From Clostridiales bacterium (GTDB taxonomy: Bacteria > Bacillota > Clostridia > Lutisporales > Lutisporaceae): DNA of 13,259 nucleotides. A program made the translations under genes and the position numbers. Below the pieces are notes generated by a model. It did not search any database and was not told the DNA's origin. It was given only the letters and a program-made list of their open reading frames with translations. The stretch lies in the NCBI GenBank assembly GCA_012522255.1, contig JAAYKT010000419.1, positions 1-13,259 of the forward strand, given 5' to 3'. Every line of letters begins with the position of its first letter. The stretch's first letter is position 1. This document shows positions 1 through 7,761 of this stretch, piece by piece.

Positions 1-150
1 ATATAATTCAATATAATGACCTGCAAATCCTTTTAAAAAAGAAAAATGGTAAGCTATTATATTGCTTCCTTTTTTAATGCTGGTTCAGCTTATTCTACAA
101 AATAAAAATTCATTTATAAAAATAAGATTAAATTAAACAGTAATTAAGAG

Positions 151-176
151 TTATTAATATTGCTAAATATTAATAA
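151..176. repeat. AT-only inverted repeat over the permease stop codon
   Basis: Arms at 151-161 and 166-176 are perfect 11-bp complements made only of A and T, with a GCTA loop. On the minus strand the loop carries the TAG stop of the AEC gene. There is no GC core and no clean T tract after it, so it is a poor candidate for an intrinsic terminator. The flank at 1-150 is AT-rich, and I see no gene or convincing terminator in it. Confidence 0.4.
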
Positions 177-1098
177 TGATCATATATACCGGAAGCAGTA
201 TTAAACCAATTATCGTGCTTATAAAGATTGCCAAGGCGGCTAAATCCACATCAGTATTGTATACCTTTGCAATAATCACCAATTGAGTCATTACAGGCAT
301 TGCAGCTTGAATTATAAATACCTTTTTCATTAAAACAGGCAGTTTAGTATAATGAAAAACTAAAAATACTACTGAGGGGGAAATAATAAAACGACCAATC
401 AACACCAATAGGATTTGTTTGTTAATACTTAATCTGCTTTGCAAAAGATAGAAGAAAACCGTTCCGATATATAGCAAAGATATCGGTGTGGTCATTCCCC
501 CAACCATTTTAGCTGTATCAAGGATAAAGCGTGGAATACTTATTCTTGATACAATTAAAGCAGATGATAATAATAAACTTATTAAAGGTGGTGTAAAAAG
601 TTTTTTAAAAAATCCATGATCGGAAACTTCATTGTTCAAAGATTCCTTTTTTATTTGATATACACCTATCGTCCAAAATATTATAGTGTTAACAATAGAA
701 TAGGATAATGCATAGGGAATGCTTTTCTCGCCAAACAAAGCTATATTAACAGGCAATCCAATAAAAATCGTATTTGAAAGAGTAAACATGTTAGCAAATA
801 TTCCATGTTGATTCTTGGGCAAATTAAATATCCGTGCTATAACGATGGATAAAGAGTAGTTAATTAAAAAAGTTAAAAATAGTAATAGCAAACCCATACC
901 CAAGTCTTCAAACTCCGTAGGATTAAAAGTACTTATAAAATTATAAAATACTAAAAACGGAATAGTAATATTTATGGCTAAATTTGCAAATAGTGTTGAC
1001 GAGTCTTCGTTAAACACATTCTTTTTTGTCAGCCAGTATCCGATTGCCATAACCGAAATCAAGCTCAAGATACTATTTAATACATCAGTAAAAATCAT
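163..1098 (-). CDS. AEC-family (auxin efflux carrier / malonate-type) permease
   Basis: This is an integral inner-membrane transporter of 311 residues, the usual length for the AEC family. The whole chain is hydrophobic, with about ten membrane segments arranged as two halves. The family signature is visible around residues 102-145, where an N-x-F-x-L-S-N-T stretch is followed by F-I-G-L-P-V and A-L-F-G-E. AEC proteins export or take up small organic anions such as malonate, malate or amino-acid derivatives; the substrate cannot be read here. The start is supported by AGAGGG seven bases before ATG. The gene ends in TAG, and the stop lies in the loop of an AT-only inverted repeat. It follows the broken MATE gene by about 107 bases on the same strand. 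It could move an organic-acid product, but the terminator at 2921-2966 separates it from the catabolic operon. The family call is firm; the role is unknown. Confidence 0.88.
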   Translation of the reverse strand: MIFTDVLNSILSLISVMAIGYWLTKKNVFNEDSSTLFANLAINITIPFLVFYNFISTFNPTEFEDLGMGLLLLFLTFLINYSLSIVIARIFNLPKNQHGIFANMFTLSNTIFIGLPVNIALFGEKSIPYALSYSIVNTIIFWTIGVYQIKKESLNNEVSDHGFFKKLFTPPLISLLLSSALIVSRISIPRFILDTAKMVGGMTTPISLLYIGTVFFYLLQSRLSINKQILLVLIGRFIISPSVVFLVFHYTKLPVLMKKVFIIQAAMPVMTQLVIIAKVYNTDVDLAALAIFISTIIGLILLPVYMIIINI

Positions 1099-1205
1099 TA
1101 GAAAACCCTCTTATTGGAGTTATTTGTCATACACAATATAATTTCAAAGTTTTATACCAAATCTTTTTAATACAATTAAAAGAGAAAGCCTTCGCTGTAT
1201 CTGCC

Positions 1206-2558
1206 CTATTCTTCAATAATCTCCTTTGATTGAATTACTTTATTATAGTAAATAAAAAGCAGCAATCCGGTAACCGTCCATCCTACGGGAAAGGATGCTC
1301 CTACAATTAACGGCGTATTAGAAAACCTTGTAATAGTCATTAAATAGAACTGTCTGAAAATCACAAGCCCAAATATTGTTAACATGGTGGTTATGCCAGA
1401 TTTTCTTTTACCTCGTAAAGCTCCCGAATATATAGATTGTGGTGTATGCAGAATTTGAAGTACAATAAAGCTGATTATGAACTATCTTGCATACAAATGC
1501 ATATCCGTATCATCACCGAACAAGAGTATTATTTCATCATTAAAAACTAATATAATTAACGACAGACAAAGTGTAAAAATAACGGCTATCATAAAAGCAG
1601 TTACTACACCTTTATGGGCACGTTCGGTTTTCTTTGCAACTTCATTCTGACTGACAAATACTGTAACAGTCGAGCCGATACTCTGTACGCCTGTTGTTAT
1701 GAACTGATATAGCTTATTATAAACTACCCAACCTGCCAAGCACGATGCACCGAAAAAGTTTATGTATGATAATACAATGATATTGGAAAAGGATATTATA
1801 CTTCTTTGAAGACCGATAGGAAGACCGACTTGCAATACCCTTCTTATTATAGACTTATTGATGCCGCTATACTTTGCAGAAAAACTGAATCCATCAGTAT
1901 TTTTAAACAACAATATTAGACAAAGCAAAGCAGACAACGCCTGTGCTATAATCGTTGCATATGCGACCCCCGCAACACCCCATTTGAATTTGATAACAAA
2001 AAGAAGGTCAAGCACGATGTTTAAAACTGAGGACAGTAATAGAAAGTAAAAAGGCCTTCTTACATCTCCAAGAGCGCGAAAGATTCCCGTTACAGTATTG
2101 TATAAAACCAAACCCAATAATCCCATAAAATAAATCTTGATATAAGTAGAAGACAAAGGCGCTAATTCTTCAGGTATACGCAGCAAATGTAATACCGGTT
2201 TTGTTATCAATAAACCGATAACGCTGAGAGCCAGTCCAACATAAAATGAAAAATAAATAATCGTGTGGATGCTTTGATTCAGCTTTCTATTGTCTTTTTT
2301 ACCAAAATAAAAAGCAACTATAACAGTACTGCCAACGGAAATACCATTAAAAAAACCAATCAGCAATTTAATTACGGTATCTGTGGCAGCCACTGCCGCC
2401 ATTGCATCAACATTGACATAATTTCCTAATATTACGATATCAATAGTATTATATAGCTGCTGAAATATTTCTCCTAATAGTAGGGGTATGGAATACACAA
2501 TAAGTTGTTTCCATACTACCCCTTGGGTCATATCTATGTTTTTTTCCAGTTTTATCAC
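1206..2558 (-). pseudogene. MATE-family efflux pump interrupted by an in-frame TAG
   Basis: The 358-codon 5' part (2558-1482) is a multidrug and toxic compound extrusion (MATE) protein. Its N-terminal P-L-L-L-G-E-I-F-Q-Q-L-Y-N-T-I-D element and following G-I-S-V-G-S-T are typical. It stops at TAG (1484-1482) after L-Y-A-R. In the same frame, without any indel, a further 91 codons (1481-1209) give the missing C-terminus. These begin F-I-I-S-F-I-V-L-Q, continue S-G-A-L-R-G (the conserved S-G-A-L-R-G-x-G-D element, here diverged to S-G-A-L-R-G-K-R-K), and run through two more hydrophobic segments to TAG at 1208-1206. The total of 450 positions matches the family, so this is one gene with a single nonsense change, or a base error. 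The start codon is GTG at 2558-2556 with only a weak Shine-Dalgarno. If the stop is real, the product lacks its last helices and is probably inactive. Confidence 0.8.
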
Positions 2559-2648
2559 TTCTATTCTAATGCAAGCATTTACTAATTCAAATCTACAAAA
2601 TACAATAAAATAATAAACTCTTTTATTTTTACATGTATTTATTAGACA

Positions 2649-2849
2649 TTATTTATCGATGGGTATAATATACTTCTTTCTGAACAGTCCTCTGCCAATA
2701 TAAATAATTACCTTGCCCTTCTTCTCTATCTTCTTTACCGGTTTGCCTAATTCCTTTTCTAACTTTTTAATAGTCATATCATCAGGTATACCTATAAACC
2801 CAATTGCCGATGCTTCTTTTTTCATTTGTATCACTGCCCTATCATTCAT
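2649..2849 (-). CDS. Small hypothetical protein
   Basis: This is a possible protein of 66 residues, or 58 if translation begins at the internal ATG at 2825-2823. That second ATG has AGGG eleven bases before it, whereas the first has no clear Shine-Dalgarno. I do not recognise the family. The sequence is lysine-rich and soluble, with a G-F-I-G-I-P-D-D turn, then a charged helix-like stretch (K-K-L-E-K-E-L-G-K-P-V-K-K), then beta-like G-K-V-I-I-Y-I-G-R-G-L-F-R-K-K. It has no membrane segment, signal peptide or metal motif. An extended -10 sequence (TGCTATAAT) lies about 36 bases before the first ATG. The MATE gene follows after 90 bases on the same strand, so the two may be co-transcribed. The open frame is short and could be chance; the promoter and a plausible composition make it worth keeping. 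Confidence 0.45.
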   Translation of the reverse strand: MNDRAVIQMKKEASAIGFIGIPDDMTIKKLEKELGKPVKKIEKKGKVIIYIGRGLFRKKYIIPIDK

Positions 2850-2884
2850 TGTAAACTTTAATAAGTAATATATCGTACTTCTAT

Positions 2885-2893
2885 ATTATAGCA
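2885..2893 (-). promoter_or_regulatory. Extended -10 promoter for the small gene and possibly MATE
   Basis: On the minus strand the sequence TG-C-TATAAT occupies 2893-2885, a perfect extended -10 element. No good -35 box is seen, which is acceptable for this promoter class. Transcription would start near 2878, giving a leader of about 30 bases to the first ATG of the small gene. A 15-bp palindrome CAGA-N7-TCTG (2892-2906) overlaps its upstream edge and could be an operator. The site lies just downstream of the operon terminator, as expected for an independent unit. Confidence 0.45.
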
Positions 2894-2920
2894 GATTTCT
2901 TGTCTGATTTTATGGATTAG

Positions 2921-2966
2921 AAAAAAGAAAAGGCATTGCTTCTATACTGAGGCAATGCCTTTTCTT
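2921..2966 (-). terminator. Rho-independent terminator of the catabolic/TRAP operon
   Basis: Arms 2925-2939 and 2952-2966 are perfect 15-bp complements (core GGCATTGC / GCAATGCC) around a 12-base loop. Read on the minus strand, the stem is followed by a T-rich tract (TTTTCTTTTTTC). It begins 16 bases after the dctP stop codon. It should end the long minus-strand transcript and insulate the small gene and MATE gene behind it. Confidence 0.93.
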
Positions 2967-2981
2967 AATCTGTTAATTTAA

Positions 2982-4052
2982 TTATTTCGCATTTTCGAGT
3001 GCATCTAGTAAAGCATCTACGTAATCTTGACCTATATCTTTACCAATTGACTCATATACGCCTTTTGCTTTATCTAATACCTCATCTATAAAACTTGCCT
3101 CGAATTCTACAAGTTCCATTTCGCCGGCTACCAGTTTATCCCTATTATCCTTATCTATTGTTACAAGTTTTGCCTCAATATCAGTTGCAGCTTCCTTAAT
3201 CGCTTTTTGAAGAACATCCTGGTATAACGGGTCCAAACCCTCGAATTTAGAATTATTAATTAAGAACTGGTTGCAGTACAGTATATGATGTGTCATTATA
3301 AGATATTTTTGTACTTCCTGTAAGTTTGCTCCGACACATGTATCCGTTGCATTCTCTTGTCCATGAACTAAACCCTGTTGCAATGAAACATATACTTCAG
3401 GCCATGGAAGCGGGGTAGGAGCGGCACCCAGGGCTTTCCATAAAGCCATATGGTTCTGGTTTTCCATTGTCCTTATTTTAAGTCCTTTAAAATCATCAAG
3501 TTTTTCGATTTTCTTGTTTGATGTTGTTTCTCTAAATGTAGCCCCTTGCAAGTAGTGCATAATACGCATATTTTTTGCCTTATATGCTTCATTAATCTTC
3601 TTTGCAAAAGGACTATTATTTAAAGCATAATCAATAGTTTTTGCATCATATTTTGCAAATACCATTGGTAAATCAAAAATGGCAACCTCGGGCACAAACG
3701 AAACTGTTTGAGCCGTTTGAGCTATTACAAAGTCGATGTCTCCTGCAAGCATCTGCGCCTGCAATTCCTGGTCATTTCCAAGTTGACTGTTAGGATAATA
3801 TTCGATTTTCATTTTCCCTTCAGTAACTTCCTCAACTTTTTTAGCAATAAGTTCACCAAAAAGTTGCGCTGCAGCACCTACTCCCGCATTGTCTGCCCCA
3901 GTGAGCACAACGGGGTCTAATGATGCAAATTCATTTTCTTCTGTTCCGGGAGTCTCTTCTTCCACCGGTTGCTCTGGGGGTGCTTCCTTAGCACAGCCCA
4001 CCGGCACCAAAGCCATTACAAGAACCAACAATAAGATAAGTAACCTTTTCAT
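2982..4052 (-). CDS. dctP: TRAP transporter substrate-binding lipoprotein, DctP family
   Basis: This is the extracytoplasmic solute receptor of a tripartite ATP-independent periplasmic (TRAP) transporter, 356 residues. It has a lipoprotein signal: K-R, a hydrophobic run, then V-P-V-G-C with the lipidated Cys at position 20. An acidic linker follows, and the mature domain begins near residue 45. DctP landmarks include Y-x-N-S-Q-L-G-N-D-Q-E near 86-96, R-E-T-T-S-N-K near 174-180, and G-L-K-I-R-T near 190-195. Arg194 is expected to clamp a substrate carboxylate, and W-P-E-V-Y-V-S-L-Q-Q-G near 217-227 is also typical. The ligand is therefore predicted to be a carboxylic acid. AAAGGGGG lies seven bases before the ATG. 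It is the last gene of the operon, 34 bases after dctM and just before a strong terminator. The enzyme genes upstream suggest a polyhydroxylated, probably cyclic, acid as ligand. Confidence 0.95.
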   Translation of the reverse strand: MKRLLILLLVLVMALVPVGCAKEAPPEQPVEEETPGTEENEFASLDPVVLTGADNAGVGAAAQLFGELIAKKVEEVTEGKMKIEYYPNSQLGNDQELQAQMLAGDIDFVIAQTAQTVSFVPEVAIFDLPMVFAKYDAKTIDYALNNSPFAKKINEAYKAKNMRIMHYLQGATFRETTSNKKIEKLDDFKGLKIRTMENQNHMALWKALGAAPTPLPWPEVYVSLQQGLVHGQENATDTCVGANLQEVQKYLIMTHHILYCNQFLINNSKFEGLDPLYQDVLQKAIKEAATDIEAKLVTIDKDNRDKLVAGEMELVEFEASFIDEVLDKAKGVYESIGKDIGQDYVDALLDALENAK

Positions 4053-4086
4053 TTCTTTTCCCCCTTTAATTTTTTATTTAACAATA

Positions 4087-5367
4087 TTAAAGTAAAACTA
4101 AACTGAACCAAGGTATATAAGTAATGATAAATAACGCTATACCGAACGCATATATGAAGGGCATAGCTTTACCCGCCACTTTCATTGGCGGTATGTCTGA
4201 TAAAGTGCCGGCTACAAATAAGTCAAGTCCAAATGGTGGAGTGGCTAAACCAATAGACAAGCAACATACCATAATAACACCAAAATGCACCGGATTTACT
4301 CCCATTGACTGTACCGCGGGGAGTAGAATGGGTGATAATATGACAATGGCAGGACCCGTATCCATAACCATTCCCAGCAATAAGAATATTACCACTATAC
4401 CTGTTAAAACAGATATGCTTGAAGTGAAATTATTTAGTATGAAGTTTTCTATTAAAGCTGGAGCTTTAGCCAAAGCCAAAACACGACCAAAGGCAATTGC
4501 AAAAGCAAGAACAAAACACAAAGGTGCATATGTTTTTACTGCATTCCTTAGGAAAGGAATAATCTGCTTTACAGTAAACGATTTATAAATTATTAGAGAT
4601 ACAAAAAGTGAATAAAAAACAGATATACACGCAGCCTCTGTCGGTGTTACCTTTCCTGAGTAGATACCTCCTAATACAATTACCGGTGACAGCAGAGCCC
4701 AAAAGCTTTCCTTAAACAAATTCAAAAAACCTTTTGAACGCAACTCAGCTACTTTCCCTCTTATCTTTTCTTTGTCTTCTCCCTTTCGCTTGCAATAAAA
4801 CACTGCATATACCATCATAAAAAGCCCGATTAAGATACCCGGAAAGACGCCGGCCAAAAATAATGCACCTGTGGAAACGCCTGTAGCTAATGAGTATAAG
4901 ACAAAAGGTATCGATGGCGGTATAATAACGCCCAAGCCGCCCGCTGTGGCAACCATGCCGGCCGACCAGGTTTTATCATATCCCATATCAACTAAAAAAG
5001 GTATTGTCATTGATCCGACTGCAGCAGTAGTAGCAGGGCCTGACCCTGAAATAGCCCCATAGAAAAGACAAGTTAGAATAACGGCACAAGGTAGCCCCCC
5101 TGTAAGGTTACCCACAAAATATGCGAAAAAATTAAACAACCTGCGTGATATGCCCCCTTCTGCCATAAGTACTCCACCAAGTATAAACAAGGGTACAGCT
5201 AAAATAGGTGTAGTATCAGAGCCGGAAAAACTGTTAGCAATCAATTGCTGAATGCTGCCGCTTCCACCTAAAACAATAGGTGTCATAGCACCCAAAACCA
5301 TACTCATAGTTATGGGAATGGCGAAAACCAGTGATACTAAGAATACCACAAATATCCACAAGGCCAT
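4087..5367 (-). CDS. dctM: TRAP transporter large permease subunit, DctM family
   Basis: This is the large membrane subunit that carries the substrate using an ion gradient, with DctQ as partner and DctP delivering the ligand. It has 426 residues, the standard length, and about 11-12 hydrophobic segments. Family elements include P-L-F-I-L-G-G-V-L-M-A-E-G-G-I-S near 59-74, G-A-I-S-G-S-G-P-A-T-T-A-A-V-G near 104-118, and G-G-L-G-V-I-I-P-P-S-I-P near 143-154. A late A-T-P-P-F-G-L-D-L-F motif is also present. The start codon overlaps the dctQ stop (TAATG), and GGGGGTGA inside dctQ is its Shine-Dalgarno, so the two are translationally coupled. It is complete and shows no odd feature. Confidence 0.96.
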   Translation of the reverse strand: MALWIFVVFLVSLVFAIPITMSMVLGAMTPIVLGGSGSIQQLIANSFSGSDTTPILAVPLFILGGVLMAEGGISRRLFNFFAYFVGNLTGGLPCAVILTCLFYGAISGSGPATTAAVGSMTIPFLVDMGYDKTWSAGMVATAGGLGVIIPPSIPFVLYSLATGVSTGALFLAGVFPGILIGLFMMVYAVFYCKRKGEDKEKIRGKVAELRSKGFLNLFKESFWALLSPVIVLGGIYSGKVTPTEAACISVFYSLFVSLIIYKSFTVKQIIPFLRNAVKTYAPLCFVLAFAIAFGRVLALAKAPALIENFILNNFTSSISVLTGIVVIFLLLGMVMDTGPAIVILSPILLPAVQSMGVNPVHFGVIMVCCLSIGLATPPFGLDLFVAGTLSDIPPMKVAGKAMPFIYAFGIALFIITYIPWFSLVLL

Positions 5368-5945
5368 TAAAAGTCACCCCCTGCTTTGTCCTCTTCATTC
5401 AACTTCACTCCAGTGGCTTGAACCTCTTCTTTTGCCTCTTTTATTGTTGCTTCTAACGTCGTTTCTATCTCAAGATTAAACCCTTTAATATTGAATATAA
5501 TCTCCTGAATCATACGTATACCAGCTAAACCAAAACCTATAACGGTGGACATATACATAATCCACATTGGAATATGCATTGCCGGCGAAGTCTGCCCTAT
5601 TACTTTAAGTTTTGATGTGTAGCTTATGGAGTATCTAAACAGAATGGTAAAAAGAACTAACATTATTATATTCGTTATGATTTCTATTGCTTTACGCAGC
5701 TTATGCGGAAGCAAATCCATAAGTATACCGACTCTTAAAGCATTCCCCTTTTTAATTGTATAACCAAGGGAAAGGAATACAGTCCATATATAGCAATATC
5801 TGCAGAATTCTTCGGGCCATGTCATAGAGCTAAAAAAAGTCCTTGCGATGATCTGCGCCGCCATTATGGTTGTTATGGTTGCCAATAAAAACACCAAAAA
5901 TGCTTCTTCAAGATGCTCATTTACCCGTTTAAGCACATTCATCAT
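5367..5945 (-). CDS. dctQ: TRAP transporter small permease subunit, DctQ family
   Basis: This is the small membrane subunit of the TRAP transporter, about 192 residues with four hydrophobic segments. The family motif M-T-W-P-E-E-F-C-R-Y lies near 41-50, with Trp43 and the Glu pair. It is followed by a membrane segment and G-N-A-L-R-V-G-I-L-M-D-L-L-P near 89-102. A hydrophilic tail of about 30 residues follows the last helix. Translation could begin at the first ATG (5945) or the adjacent second one (5942). AAGGGGG is four bases from the first and seven from the second, so the second may be preferred. It lies 46 bases after the dehydrogenase gene and shares one base with dctM. Confidence 0.93.
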   Translation of the reverse strand: MMNVLKRVNEHLEEAFLVFLLATITTIMAAQIIARTFFSSMTWPEEFCRYCYIWTVFLSLGYTIKKGNALRVGILMDLLPHKLRKAIEIITNIIMLVLFTILFRYSISYTSKLKVIGQTSPAMHIPMWIMYMSTVIGFGLAGIRMIQEIIFNIKGFNLEIETTLEATIKEAKEEVQATGVKLNEEDKAGGDF

Positions 5946-5991
5946 GTTACCCCCTTATAATTCTCAAGCATAACCATTGCTCGGTATTATT

Positions 5992-6870
5992 TTATTTTTC
6001 TTTTTTGCCCGATAGTATATCAAGGAGTTCCTGACGCATGGCATCGATTGGGGCATCCAAACCACTCCATAGCTCAATCTGTTCGGCTCCCTGATAAAGT
6101 GACATTCCCATGCCATTCATTGTTTTACAGCCAATCGCCTCAGCTTCCGAAAGAAACCTCGTCTTAAATGGATTATATGTTGCATCGAAACACAATTGCC
6201 TTGAGTCAAGGTATTCTTTCGGTATTGGAGTTTTATCAATACTTATGTGCATTCCCAGCCCTGTATTATTCATGATTACATCTGCTAAAGAAAGCTTTTC
6301 TTTCAATAATGCCAAATCTGTCATATCAACTAATTCCGCAACAGGTGAAAATTTTTCATTAATATCATTAACAAGTTCTTTAACTTTTGACATAGTTCTG
6401 CTTGCAATGATTATTCTTTTTGCACCTTTATATGCAAGAACACTACAAATAGCCCTGGCAGCGCCTCCCGCTCCGAAACAGAAAAACACTGAGCTCGGAA
6501 TATCAATCTCCGGGGCTTCCTCTATTAGAGCTCTATAAAATCCTATTCCGTCGGTATTATAAGCTTTTAAGAGCCCATCTTTTATAACAACTGTATTACT
6601 TGCATTCATTTTCCTACATAATGGATCTGCTTCATCAACATATTTCATAACTTCCACCTTATTCGGCTTTGTTACAGCAAACCCCGCAAAATTCATATGT
6701 TTGATTCCGTTGATTACATCAGGCAAATGATCATTTTCCACTTCCGTGTAAAAATATAACATATTGATCCCTGCTGCTCTATACGCGGCATTTTGCATTC
6801 TTGCAGCATACGACTGTGATAAAGGTTTTCCCAATAAAGTAATCATTTTGGTATTAATATCAACAGACAT
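5992..6870 (-). CDS. Shikimate/quinate dehydrogenase-family oxidoreductase (AroE-like)
   Basis: This 292-residue protein has the two-domain AroE fold. The substrate-binding half keeps S-Q-S at 18-20, the serine pair that holds the ring carboxylate in AroE. It also keeps Thr67, the catalytic Lys71 in A-V-T-K-P-N-K, Asn92 in S-N-T, catalytic Asp107 in N-T-D-G, Tyr232 and Gln260. The nucleotide-binding half has G-A-G-G-A-A at 133-138 and S-R-T at 157-159; the Arg suits NADP, but NAD use cannot be excluded. The family oxidises shikimate to 3-dehydroshikimate or quinate to 3-dehydroquinate, or runs in reverse in biosynthesis. No other aromatic-biosynthesis gene is present, and it lies between a TIM-barrel dehydratase gene and dctQ. 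I therefore infer a catabolic role on an imported hydroaromatic acid. A strong AAGGGGAGG is five bases before ATG. Substrate choice is not proven. Confidence 0.87.
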   Translation of the reverse strand: MSVDINTKMITLLGKPLSQSYAARMQNAAYRAAGINMLYFYTEVENDHLPDVINGIKHMNFAGFAVTKPNKVEVMKYVDEADPLCRKMNASNTVVIKDGLLKAYNTDGIGFYRALIEEAPEIDIPSSVFFCFGAGGAARAICSVLAYKGAKRIIIASRTMSKVKELVNDINEKFSPVAELVDMTDLALLKEKLSLADVIMNNTGLGMHISIDKTPIPKEYLDSRQLCFDATYNPFKTRFLSEAEAIGCKTMNGMGMSLYQGAEQIELWSGLDAPIDAMRQELLDILSGKKEK

Positions 6871-6916
6871 ATAAGCCTCCCCTTTTAAATTTATTACACT
6901 CCAATATAAGAATATT

Positions 6917-7747
6917 CTATTCTATCTCGTTATCAGCAAAGTATTGTTTTGCTTTTAATAAACATTGAGTTGCGTGTCCTAAAGCCCCTCTTTGTTCCAT
7001 TTCCTTTGAATTTGGCAGTTCTATAGATATGGGGTTCTCCGGCATTGCCAATAACATGCCTTTTAAATCAATACTTCCTTCTCCGGGATAAAGTCTTCCT
7101 TCTCTTGCAACACCTATCATATCCGGATCATCCAATACGGGTATAAAGGCGGGACCATCACATAAATGTATTAATCCAAATTTATCTTGTGCTACTTTTG
7201 ATAGCTCTTCTGGAGAGACTTTTGATCTGTGAGCATGCAGGGTATCTATTAAAAGAAAAGCATTGTCTTTGTTTACTGCACCTAATACTTCCATTGCATC
7301 TTCCAAATCTACAACACCTGCAAAAGTTACAAATTCCAAATTCACACGCAAAGAATACCTATTCGCAAGATCACATATTTTTGCAAACTCACTACAATAA
7401 TAAGTCTTATCTTTTGTCCAGATGCTTGAAATTACATCAGTTGCACCAAGCCTAGCTGCTGCCTCAAAAGCAGACTCATAATCCTCTACCCTTAAATCTT
7501 CCCTAATTCGGGCAAGTTCTATATCCAATAATCGAATGTGGTTCTCTTCAAGTGACTTTTTTATATCATTAAATAGTTTCTTATCCTTATCAAACTGAAA
7601 TAAAGGTTCATTAGGTAAATGCATTGGAATAGGTCGCAGGCTCACATAGTCATACCCTGCCTCAGCGGCTATACTAATCTGTTCCGCTGGATTGGTACCG
7701 GGTATAGTCAAGTAAGCAAGCGAAAATTTACGTGACATTTCATACAC
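6917..7747 (-). CDS. Xylose-isomerase-like TIM-barrel enzyme (IolE / 3-dehydroshikimate dehydratase type)
   Basis: This 276-residue cytoplasmic protein belongs to the sugar phosphate isomerase/epimerase (AP-endonuclease-2-like) superfamily. Likely divalent-metal ligands appear in the expected order: Glu138 (N-L-E-F), Asp168 (I-D-T-L-H), His194 (I-H-L-C-D) and Glu243 (I-E-L-P). P-G-E-G-S-I-D-L at 221-228 is the loop shared with IolE and AsbF-type 3-dehydroshikimate dehydratases. These enzymes remove the alpha proton and the beta hydroxyl of a cyclic ketone. Beside an AroE-like gene, a dehydratase acting on a dehydrogenated ring acid is the best guess; an epimerase or isomerase is the alternative. 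AAGGAG is only three bases before ATG 7747, and ATG 7738 is a second candidate start with twelve-base spacing. It is followed after 46 bases by the dehydrogenase gene and lies 14 bases behind the ThDP gene. Confidence 0.82.
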   Translation of the reverse strand: MYEMSRKFSLAYLTIPGTNPAEQISIAAEAGYDYVSLRPIPMHLPNEPLFQFDKDKKLFNDIKKSLEENHIRLLDIELARIREDLRVEDYESAFEAAARLGATDVISSIWTKDKTYYCSEFAKICDLANRYSLRVNLEFVTFAGVVDLEDAMEVLGAVNKDNAFLLIDTLHAHRSKVSPEELSKVAQDKFGLIHLCDGPAFIPVLDDPDMIGVAREGRLYPGEGSIDLKGMLLAMPENPISIELPNSKEMEQRGALGHATQCLLKAKQYFADNEIE

Positions 7748-7761
7748 TCCTTCCCAGATAT

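Noticed and set aside
1165..1181. Inverted repeat TTTTAAT-N3-ATTAAAA between MATE and AEC as a terminator
   Set aside because: It has a short A/T-only stem without a GC core, so it is not a credible terminator.
1206..1481. Separate small membrane protein downstream of the MATE stop
   Set aside because: The frame is continuous with the MATE frame, has no start signal of its own, and carries the MATE C-terminal motif.
1482..1484. TAG read as pyrrolysine in the MATE protein
   Set aside because: Pyrrolysine is not known in MATE pumps, and several other genes here end in TAG. A nonsense mutation is simpler.
4124..4588. Plus-strand open frames opposite the TRAP, ThDP and lyase genes
   Set aside because: They lie antisense to clear genes, lack ribosome sites, and show low-complexity or shadow composition. 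The same holds for other antisense frames in the window, including the one at 12694-12942.
5992..6870. Biosynthetic aroE of the shikimate pathway
   Set aside because: No other aromatic-biosynthesis gene is present. The gene lies inside an uptake and degradation operon with a divergent LysR regulator. The biosynthetic role is not excluded by sequence alone.
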